Shown here: piece after piece, positions 50,101 to 62,100 of the stretch
Layout: each line of letters begins with the position of its first letter
Position numbering within the stretch: the stretch's first letter is position 1
Assembly: GCF_040412425.1 (NCBI RefSeq)
Contig: NC_089783.1
Coordinates: 43,544,125 to 43,608,124, forward strand
Direction of reading: 5' to 3'
Source of the DNA: Macrobrachium rosenbergii
Taxonomy: Eukaryota > Arthropoda > Malacostraca > Decapoda > Palaemonidae
Length of the DNA: 64,000 nucleotides
Program-made: the position numbers and the translations under genes
Notes under the pieces: generated by a model
The model's database searches: none
The model's input: the letters and a program-made list of their open reading frames with translations, nothing else
Told to the model about the DNA's origin: nothing

Positions 50101-53100
50101 AATAAAAGTCCTGATTTTCCGAAAGAAGATGTTTCAGTTCAAATTGTGAACTCATAAGAGAAAATTCAAGTACAAGTACTGCAATTTTGAAGTTTTTAAA
50201 ATCCAAATGGTAGTTTGGATGTAGAGATATTTTATCTATGAAGAGACAGTGGTACATACACCTACTGTAGTGTGGTGTTTAATGGTCCTCATAAACCCAG
50301 TGGTAGGCTGAGTACTAAATACCATACATCCATTCTTCTTGTTTCAGTGTTAAAAATTTTATAGTTTTCTTTAATAAGCACTGGTAGGGATATTATGTGA
50401 CTTTCATGTACATTTTCATGCAATAGAGGCCCTCAGTTGGAAAGTTGGCACTTAGATAAAAATTTTCTCCAAATCTCTTTAATCAATATAGAGTATGCTG
50501 AAACAAATCCTGTTTTATTCCTTTACAAGCTTGGAATTTAATCTTGCTAATCATTTAATATTGATGTTCCTATGATTATTCTTGTGCACAGAACGTAATA
50601 AAATATTTTGTAGTGTAATAAAGTGTATTGTTAGTAATTTCTGTTTGTCTTGAATATACAGTATATTTTTACTTTTAAATGATTATTCATTTTTTTATAA
50701 ACGTTTCTTTCAGGTTATAAAATTGCAATTTGCTCTCTGCCTTGTTCAGGCCAAGATTCTTTAGAGGGGCAGAACCACTTTCATTGTCCTTTCTGTCCAG
50801 AGCTCCTCAGAGGAAGAAAAGGGTGTATTTCACATATTGAGGGACATTCCCCTTCAACACCCAGTTCTTGCAAAAAAGAAAAACCACCCACTCGTCAAAA
50901 AACCAGAAGAGAAGTACAATTTTATGACGAAATATCCAGGTAAGGTATCCTAGAATCATGTTTATGATTTGATATCTTGAGGTGTCGCCTTTAGAAAAAC
51001 AGTGGGACCACAGACATAAATCTGAACATGGACTTTAGGCTGAAAAGAAGCTGAAATGAAGGATATTGAATACTGTGTAGAAATTCAGTGAACAAAAGAT
51101 AGAAATGTAGAGTTGTTGTATGAAGAGAATGCTCTCTGTTGATGCAGTAGTCAGAAGAGGTGAAGAATGTGGAGGATAGAAGAGAGGCATTTTCATATGA
51201 TGCTAGAGTGAAAGTGGCTAGTGTTAAGTTGAGAATGTTTGTCAAAATGACTCTTGAGGATGTGAGGAGGCCAAATAATTGGGTTACAAGTTACATTCTG
51301 CAATATGGTGTTGTAACAGTGTGACTGAGTGGCTAATTAAGGTGTAAAAAATGTGCAAAAAATGTCTGGAATATGTTAGGGGTTTTTATTTAAACTATAT
51401 TCATCAGAATATAGAATTATTGTAGCAGTTTGGTAGGATTTTGATTGGGAAATTAGAACAAGTTCCAGGAAGCAGAAAATTTTGCATTAAATAACGAGGG
51501 GTGTCTTGATGTAGGGCTTGCTATGAAATGGTAGCTCTTCTTTGGGTGAGTCGGTAGAGCTGTGGACTGGCACTCGCTAGACTGGAGTTCGATTCCCCGG
51601 CCGGCTGATGAAGAGTTAGAGGGATTTATTTCTGGTGATAGAAATTCATTTCTCGCTACAGTGTGGTTCGGATTCCATAATAAGCTGTAGGTCCCGTTGC
51701 TAAGTAACCAATTGGTTCTTAGCCACGTAAAATAAGTCTAATCCTTCGGGCCAGCCCTAGGAGAGCTGTTAATCAGCTCAGTGGTCCGGTAAAACTAAGG
51801 TATACTTAACTTTTTTGCTATGAAACAGTAATGTTAGAACTTCATAGGCAGTAATGTGGGAACTTTAAGAGTACAGTAACTCACCGAGGTAATGGATTAA
51901 AGTGTCTGAGCCTACTCCACTATAAAAGAAACACCGATATTTTGTATATATACGTTGAATGCGTGTGTTTGCTATAAAGTACAGGTATATGTATACCCTG
52001 TACCCCTTAAACTACTGTCAAATAATTATAACTGCCTATTTTAACAGTTCACTGCCTAATTTGATAGTTCAAACAAAAATATACCATAAATTATCATACT
52101 AAAACAATTTAAAATCATTTCAAACAAAAATACACCCCAAACCATCCCAAAACACCCAAGTCATCATATATTAGCAACTAATTAAGTTAACCCTTTATAC
52201 GCAAGCATGGCCTTTTTGTTTCAAAGTACCGTTTTGTTTCTTTTTTGCAATAAGCGTTTACTATTTTTATAAAAAGTACCCGTCAAGTAAGATAAAACCT
52301 TATTGTGAATATGAACTGCAGGACACTAAAAGCTTTAGCATAATTTTTAGAGTTGAAAGCAACGTAAATTAATAAAGAAACGGTAACAGAAACAGCTTTA
52401 CCTAGCTGTACAATAAATATGGAAAATATATCGGTAAAATAACAAATAAAAGTTACTGTATATACTCGTGATTTTATCATGTATATCTTGTACTAACCTC
52501 TTTTCCTCCATCTCTTTATCCATCTTCTAGTTAAATAAGTTAGAGGTAAAAGAGAATGATGATGGTATTGTTAGTAGCATTGTACTCATTGCATAAACAC
52601 ATACAACCATCAACAACTGAAGGAGAAACTGCTGTTTTGCTAAGAACAGCCGAATCGGATAACAACAACTGTTTTCCCTGCTTTTCAACCATTGTATGAT
52701 ATTAAACAATTACTGTAGTTATGTTATAAATGACATTAAATAGAATAGGAGTGATATATTTTTACATTTATTCCTTATTTGCTGTGGAGAAAAGATTGGC
52801 AAGGAAATATATGTGTACTACTAAATTAAGGCTGCAAGTTGTAGCTGAAGCTGAGGAAACAAGGTTCAACCTGCTAATGACTATAAATTATCGTGCATCA
52901 GCAACATGGATGAAATTCCCTTAAACTTCGATATGCCATCAGACTCAACCGTAAATAAAAATGGAGAAAAGTATTTTAATCAAAACTACAGGGCATGAAA
53001 GAACACATTTTACTGTTGTTTTCACGCCAATGAAAGATAAATACATAAAGCTTGTAAATATGTGATGAAATCAAGTGAAAATAGAAAAGGGAATCTGTTG

Positions 53101-56100
53101 ATATTTTTACACAATCATCCATAAGCTGATTTCAGACCAAAACATTGATCGCTTTGTTTGTATTTTATAATACAAGAGTAATATGAGATACATACAATAT
53201 TATTGGATACGGTGAAGTAAAGCATAAGTTTTTAAAAGAGCCATGGAAAAGATGCATATTTGTTTCATTTGTATTTTATAATATGATACTAATATGTGAA
53301 TATTACATAGGCCAATTTTATATCTTGAGTCGCATGATAAGCGAGTATATACAGTAGTGAAATTAGCCTAGGCCTAGGCTATTTTATAATGGCTGTACTC
53401 ACTTTGAAAGTGGAATGAAGATCTTAGGTCACTCTACAGTAGTGGCAGGTGAAGGACAAATTCCCATGTGGTAGTGGCAGGCAAAAGGCTGTGATTTATT
53501 CAGAATCACTGCCCTCAGAGTACCTGAAGCGTTTCAGAGAGGGCCTCACATCTTCTTGGGTAGCAGCCATTGCACAAAGCACTATAAATCACAAAAAAGC
53601 TAACAAACACCACTTGCTACACACAAAGGGTTGAGATAAAGCGAGTGCAAGTCAGACGTGTTAACACAAGGGATGCTGGCAAGCGAGTGACCCATTGAGA
53701 GCGTGGTTGATGTGCTTTCTCCCTCACTCCAACTCCCAGTATTCATTTTGGCATGTAATTTGAAAAAAAGAGTTTGGTGCTCAATCCGGAAGCGAAACTC
53801 CTCAAATTGACATCTCCATTTTGCACCGATATATCCAGACTGTAAATGGGGATAACTCTAATATTGTGTCAGTGAATGTAAACATATGATATGATAGAAT
53901 TGATTGTGATGTAATGAGGAGGGTGAAGAGGATGCATGGTGTAAAGGATAATTTTGTTGAGATAAAGAAGTTTTTATGGTGAAAATGAATCGTTTATTAA
54001 AATATGATGTGAATTTGACTGATATGATGTAAAAGTTTAAAATAAGATTGTGCTATTTATTTATGGATGGCATAATGAAATTAGAGAAAAACCAGGAGAT
54101 AAGATGCAAAGGTATAAGGTCGTGAATAGAGTGGAGCGGCTGATAATACAGTGGTAAATGGTTATTATGAAGAGGGCCAGAATTTAAAAGTATTTGTAAG
54201 GAAAATATGAAAGTGAATGTTATGAAGAGTAAGGTAACTGATAAATGGGAGCCAGGAAGACTTAAATGATTGTCAAAATGTTTTATGTAGGTTGTTGAAT
54301 TATATGTTTTGCACTATGAATTTGATTTGCTTAACATTTTTATCGTAATGATGTCCATGTTTTGATTTTGTTTTTTCAGATTAAATGATTCGAAAGTAAA
54401 CATCGTGGAAGATCCTCCTTCACAAAATATCACACTTAATATATCCAGTAAGCAAGATGTTTGCCAGGTTGTCAGTGAATATAAAAGGACTGGTATCTCC
54501 AAAGTTTTTGAAGAGATATTTGGATTGCTTTCCAAGGAAGGGGATTTTACAGCAAAGATGGCCTGGATAACTGGAATGACAGAATGTGTAAAATTGCTCG
54601 ATAGGAAAGCAGATAAAATTGTTATAACATTTATGGTAAGTTTCAAAACGATCATGCATTTTACATGTATGTAGATTTTAGCTGATGTCCTGTGTATGGT
54701 GTGTGGACTTGGCTTTTGTTAACATTTATCACACACTTATTCACCATTAAATAGCCTTTAACTGTTAGGAACACATTCAGGTGTATGAAGCCAGTGTTTC
54801 TGAAAGAAACAGTTCCATTGCAGGTGGCAGATGCACAAACTGATTTTGTATGCTGCTGCTGAAGTTGAAATTCCAGCACAATTTTAAATCATGGACATTT
54901 GTATCTGAAAGTTTTGAATTTGAAGGTTCCTTTGTAGGGGACTTACTTTATAGTCCATGGAGCCTTCAGTTTAAGATCTTACATTATAAGCAGTGTTTAA
55001 TTCACTTGTCTTCATGGCTAGGATTACTTCTTTGCTTTCCCTTTTGCATATTCATGATGTTATTACTTCTCAGCTGATGTGATTGATGAGCAATCTTCCC
55101 AGATAACATATCATCAGGTCAGTTGACTATGCTGCAGACATAGGTGTCAGATTACGAGTGTGTGGTTCATCTGCTTCTCACACCCCTTGAGATCTTCATT
55201 CTTTCTCCATCAGCTTTCACTGTAGCTTGGATATTGCCTGTCTTCTTGAAGTAGGACTTGTTCTACTGAAGCCCTTCATTGTTCAGGATACCAGTTTCCT
55301 AACTGTGATTGATAATATTTCCAGACAGAGCAGCAAAGATTTTTCTCAGATTGTTTCCTCAGTGGGTCAGTGTGCTAAGCTCTTAATGTTCGACTTCTTT
55401 GCCTTGATGAATCTGTTGCCAACATTGTCTACAGTTCAGCAATTCACTGCTGCTGCATCTTGCTTCATCTGTAGTGTCTGCACATTATTTTTCAAGGTGA
55501 GCTGCAGACTTTCATGTTTGAAAATGCTGCTTATCAGATCTAAGAAGTCAGCAGCATGAGTTTGGTCAGTGTTCCTAAATTATTTTTCTGACCCTTTGCT
55601 TCTGTATTTGCTCTGGTATCTTAGCTCCATTGCTATCACACGCCTTAAGCCACCCCCATATGTCCAGCCATTCCAGTTTGGTTTTCTGCTTCAGTCACTG
55701 CAATCAGTACTCAGTTTTTGAAGCCATGTGGGTCCTCTTTCATGGCCTCAAATCTTTTTGTATTCCTGACCTTGTTGCTTTCCACTTTTGTTGCAGCAAG
55801 TGATGCTCACTCCTGCCACTCATTTTTGGTTTTCTGTGTCCACAGCTTCATGGACTTCCATGTCCTCGGCCTTCTTAGTGGCTATTTCTACCTGTACTGC
55901 TGTGCCTCTAGGGCTGTCTTGCCCATGCCTTCCATGATTTTGACTCCAACTTTTATCCCCTGCCCATCAGTCTGCTTGACTTAGGCATGCCTCTGTAAGG
56001 GTGTCCTCAAACCACAGTATGGGCTTCATCCTCCCTTTCATCTTAGATGACACCTTGCCTCTATCCCACAGTTCCACCCTTCCTTGCTGGCTTCCTTTGT

Positions 56101-59100
56101 TATATTCAGACAACACCAAAAGTGATGGTGCCTGTGGATCCAGATGGTGCTTGCACAGGTGCTCCACCTCTTCTGTCAGTAAGATAAAATTAAAAATTAT
56201 AGTTTCTGGGTCTTTAGAATTGAGTACTGTAATAGGTTTCACTGGTACTGCTTAGCTCAAGAGAGCCCAGCCAATAAGAGAATTTCATATTTTGTAAGGT
56301 ACAGCATAAATTTGATGTTTGGTCATTCATATTAATGCTTGTGACAGTGCACTTATGTGTATTTAAGATTGATGGTACATTTTTTTTTACCATTTTGTTT
56401 TCTATTTCAGTTTTAACACTTTGGTGTACTACATTTGATACTAATATATATATATATTTTTTTTTTTTTCAGAAAATGTCTTTGTTCTCATGTCAAGAAC
56501 TGGCTAATGCCACCTACAATTTCATTCGTACTCTAGTTGCCCAGCACAATTATTATGCACATCATGTTCTGAAGATCCTGTTCCAACACTTGGTACCACG
56601 TAAGTCTTGTATCATTTCAGTCTTTGTTGAAGGCTATACTGAGTTTTTCAAGTGATGTAAAAACTATTTTTTTGTTGCGTTATCTTCTCCAGTGTGGTGT
56701 TGTGTTAGATAGGGAATAAGTTCTCATTGTAATAAAAATATCTAGTCTTTCTTTGTTTAGCATTCCCACCACTGTAGAATCTCTCGGTGATGAACTGAGT
56801 GGATATATATATTTATTTATCACACACAAGTATACATATTCCTGTCCTGTAATTTAGCTAGATTCTTTTTTGTTTTTCATCTTAGAGATATTTTACCTTT
56901 AACCACTGAGATAAACAAAATTATGGAATATAAAACCAGTAATGCTAGTGAAGAGTAGGCTAGTGCAAATTAGAAAAGGTATGATAATATTGCTTATTGT
57001 GCAGTATTATTGTTTACACTGTCTCATTTGCAAGTACAGTCATACCTCAGTTAATAGACATTACCCATTCCAGAAGGCTGTCCTTTAAGAGATTTGCTCT
57101 TATACTGAACTAACCTATTTTACAAGAAATAGTGGGAATTGGATTGAATTATTTCAGGCCCCCACAAATAAGCAAATAAAAGCATTTTAACACTGACTTC
57201 ACAAGCCTGACGTGGAAATCATACAGTAGATATAAAAAAATGAATAGATGAAGTAAATTTGTTCTCACTTTACCTATAAAAAAATGAATAGATGAAGTAA
57301 ATTTGTTCTCACTTTACCTGTAATTTGGAGAGTTGATGGCCTATGTGTTAGGTGGTGAAAAAGTGAAGAGGAGGTTATTTTGTGGAAGTGGAATGCCTTC
57401 CTCAAAAATGATAAGCAACTATGCATCTGAGGTAGTTTCCTTTTTTGTCTGTTTCTGCTGTTTTACTCTTGAGAGTCACTTTCTCACTAAATATCTTTCC
57501 AGTGATATTTGTTTTTGCATGTTTCAAAATATTCCTAAAGAGAGAAACAGAATTGCCATTCAGCAGGGTTATAACAGTTATTTAGTTTTGTCAGGGTGAT
57601 TTTCAAGAGAACTTTGCTTTCCCCCCTCCCCTCTCACTTTGCACACATTTCTTTTATTATAGTACTAGGGACATCTTCCATTCCCTCAACGTAGTACTTT
57701 GAAGAGCAGTTTCTCCACTCTTGTTTGTTGCTGCTTTCTCAGAAGGTCCTGGAGTTCTTCATTGGTGAGCTCTGAATTGTGCTCCTCCACTAACCATATA
57801 TCAGCATCACTGACCTCCAAGCCCATGTACTTGGCCAGAGACACAATATCCTCCATAACAGGCTCAGCCTTGCTGGCATTTCTAGCCTTCTTAGGAGTAA
57901 TGATGACTTGCTGACTGTATAATTACTTTGCAGTAGAATTGCAAATATGCAAAGACACAGGAGACAGTTTAGCAAAGATGAGCACTGAATAAGACTCACA
58001 CGTGCACTGAACCCTTCCCTTTGTTTCAGCTGGGAACTACACACAGATGATTCACCCAGTCCCATACATGTTTTACCTAATTATCTTTGTACAAAATTTC
58101 ATTAAAGGGGTGAATTTTTCCTAGGACAAAACATCCTTGACAGAATTTTCCATTAGAGGAGATGTCCGTTAACCAAGGTATTATTTTACTATAATTTTAA
58201 TTGTTAAGACCCGTAATGTTAATGGCCAGAAGTATTAATTTTATTAATGTATTTTTGATGTTTCAACAGAAATTGAGGAAAAGCATCAAGATGATTTGCT
58301 TGGTACTGGTGGATGTATTAGCAAAGAGGAATCTACTGTTTACAACCGAGTTATTTGTGCTATCATAATGATAAATTCTGACATTCCAATGTAAGTAGAA
58401 GAGCTTTATGTCCTGTGTTAACCTGTCTGCCATATCTGTAGATAGAAATATATATGCAGTATGTTCTTGTTTGCAAGAATTAGTTTTTTCATCAATAATC
58501 ATGTCATAATTTACCTACAAACACAGTCACCAAGTGCCCCAGAAGCAGTCTTCTCTGAGAGAAGTGGTATGGTAATCTAACAATACATACACCATCTGTA
58601 GTCAACAAAATAAATAAAAGAATAAAACATTCCACAATGAAATTCAACATGAAAGATGAACAAGATCATGTCACTACAGCGACGCACAGCTGACTTGAGA
58701 TAGCAGGAGAGAGCATTAAACTGTTGAGGAGAGAAGAAGAGACAGTAAAAACAGACTTGAGATAGAGGGAGGGAGTATTGATACTGTTGAGGAGAGAAGG
58801 AGAAGAGACAGTAGAAACATTACTGTATGTACGTAAAAGCAGTAATAATTCACATAAAAAAATAAAAAGGGAACTCCACAATAAATTTAACATAATGATA
58901 CAATATAAAAACAATCAAATGATACAGTAACAATAAAAAATCGAAAGTGGGTCATACTTGAGTGAGTGTTGGGAACTGCACTGAGTGAGTTATTAGAGAG
59001 GAGAGGGAGGGGATGGTGGTGGGTTATTGGGTGGGAGACAGGGGTCCACTGACTCCCAGCTGTACCACTGGAGCCGGGCTCAAGTGATTGTTTTCTTTCA

Positions 59101-62100
59101 CTACATTTCTCCCGTTTCCTTCACTTACACTCAATTCACTCAAATAATTTCTTTTTGTTATGGTAAAATATCTATAGAATGATGATTTTTACAATTTTTA
59201 GCACTGTAAAAGTAACTTATCCTCACATCATGAAACATGCTGCAATCATGCTTCTGCACATCTTGGATTGTTTGTTTAAACGACTTCCACATGAAAAGTT
59301 ATTTGATCTCTCTTTCCTTTTCTTGCATTCTTTACTTATTACTTATTTGTTTGCAAAATCCTCATGTTTATTAGATTATAATTTAAATTCTGCTTTTTGC
59401 TAACAGTAAGTTGATGGTTTGTGGCATAATTAATCTCCTTCTTGCACTAAAGATCCAAATGTAAAAAAACATTTCAACAAGTATACTGTATACATGTGAG
59501 GGATTGTTTTCACATCTGCCGGACACTGATCTCTCTCTCTCTCTACACGCACACAGACAGACAGTCAGACCACACACAGTATTCCTTTGATTATCCTTGC
59601 AAAATGTGAATAAAATTGGTTTGTTATCAACCTTTGCCTACTGTGACCATTTCAGTTTCCTTGAGGGGATCCCATCTCTCCTCCCTCAATTCAGCCGGCC
59701 ACGTGCCATTTTCCACCAAACAGTTTGTAAATAGAATATTTAGCTTGTACACGGAAAGAAAATTTTTCAAAAATTTTACTTTGTATAATGAAAATAGGAA
59801 TATTGAATCATTGGTATGTCTAGGAACCACTTTATTACAAAAGTTCACTGTGTTAGCATTCTACATTTCCTTTTGTCTGATGGTTCATTGTGTGTTTCAA
59901 ATTATTTTCTTAAATTTCCAGGACTCAGGAGAACTTGTTAATCCTAGCTAGGAAGAGTGTACCCTATTTCCAAGCTCATGTCCACAAACATGCAGTCTAC
60001 ACTCGCAATCTTCTCCTCCTCGCCAGTTATTTACCACATTTGCGACTTTCTGTCCTGGAAGTCATTATTGCCAAGTAAGTATTATTTTTTGTTATACACA
60101 GATACCTCAGCTTAATGAATGGACTACAACTTGACAGGTTTTTAATACTTTTTTGATATGTGCGAGTCTGGTATTATTTTGTACCTATGAGATATTCTGG
60201 AAAGTTTGCTAAATTAATAGATGCTCAGATGAATGAAACTAATGGTTTCCTGTAAAGCATTGGTTCTCTGTTCCCATAAGATTACAGAGTTACTGTACAA
60301 TATGTATGCATCACTATTTTTGGTAGTTGCTGTGTGTCCTCCAGGAATGAACTGTTTTTGGTAGATGCTAAGTCATCCAAGAATGAAGTATTTTTGGTAG
60401 ATGCTGTGAGTCCTCCAAGAATGAACTATTTCTGGTAGATGCTTTGATTCCAACAAGAATTAACTATTTTTTACTATTTTTGGGAGATATTATTAGTCCT
60501 TCAAGAAGGTGCCATTATGGTCTTGCTTGGGGCTCCTTACGGCAGACCAACCAGTATCAAGAATTCTCTGATAGCTGTCATGGTTGGTCCTTGCCAGAAT
60601 AGTTCCTATTGACACAGGAAGGTGCTTCATGCCAGCTTTGACTACCTGGTATTTCCTATTCACCTTTCTTACACAACTTTTGCAACATTGCTTAGTTTGG
60701 CCATTTTCAGCACTTTCTACTTTGTCTGTGAAAGAAACCACCCACCTCAATTGTTGTCAGGGAAAGTGGCTTGGTTTGAGGACTCGCAGAAGCTACCAAA
60801 ATAGGTTTTTCCTATGCCCAAACCTGCTTTTCTATAGCATAGCACAGTATACTGAATGAAAGAGGAAAGGGTGATGATGATATGAATACAAGACAACCCT
60901 TGAGGAAATTGATGAAGTATACAAAGAATCTTTTGAGAATTGAACAGGTTCAAAAACAGTACAAAAGGGAACCATTTCTGTGAAACCCAGGAAATGATTA
61001 GGGGATGCTGTTTGTTGGTTGTGTTTTGACTACTTGCTTAACTACTTTTCCTGTGGATGAAATGGGGTCATCTGAGGCATTGAATAGGCCACAAGTGGGG
61101 TAAATTATAAAACAAATGTGTTTGCTGTGAAACAATAGAAATTTGTTAGACAAGATGAAAGATCAAACCCTTCATACACCATGCCAATGAGAGCCAAAAA
61201 TTTTCTTGCGAGTGGTCAGGTTGTACTGTATAATGACGCTATATTGTAATTAAATACTCCTGTCACATTAGTGGAGTTAAGTTTAAATATGTTAAAATAC
61301 TTCTCTACTAAGCTAAAATGGTTTGTACAATGGTAATTAGGTTCATCATATACAAAATAAGTCTTAATAAAAAAATCTAATGCTATACTGTGTTTCTATT
61401 TTGCATCACACTGTAAAGATATATGTATTAATAAATTCTCCATGTTATACTCAAAATTTTTCTTGCTGGCATGTGTAAAATATGTTTTTGTTTTTCAGTA
61501 TGATCACCATTGATGTTCATGCACCAAGGTCAGAACTGGCAGAAGAAGATGGCGATGAAGACCTAATGGATTCAAGTGATGATGAAGATGTATTTGATAT
61601 GGTACTATATACAATTCTTTATTTTGGTATTAATTCATTTGTGATATTTATTAAAAAATGGGAGCATCGTTTAGTTTAGTTTAATTATATTTAGTTATAT
61701 GATTTTTATATCATGCAGTTTGCTTATTTCACTTTTTGACTCCAGTTTGCCTTGGAATTACAGGAAGTGGAGGATTCTGAAGGTAGGCAACGAGGTTCTG
61801 CAAAGAAATCAGTTGATGACAATTGTCCACTTGATAGCTGTCAAGTTCCAAAGCCAATGACACACAAAGCAGGCAACACACTGGATGTTCTGATGTCTAT
61901 AATGTTGCAGTATGTTCATGATGTCTCACATGGTATTCATAAACCTAAGACTCCTGAACACCTTCGAGAAATTGAAATGGAAGCTAATGAGAAAGAGGAA
62001 TTAGATTGTTGTAGACCAGGAATTTTAGGTTCTCCAGATTTTGATCCAAAGCGAATGGGAAGATGTGAATGTGATGGACACAGACAAGATGTTGATTCTG

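Noticed and set aside
51540..51605. Free-standing tRNA gene
   Set aside because: A and B boxes belong to a SINE head; no acceptor stem closes and the repeat body follows directly.
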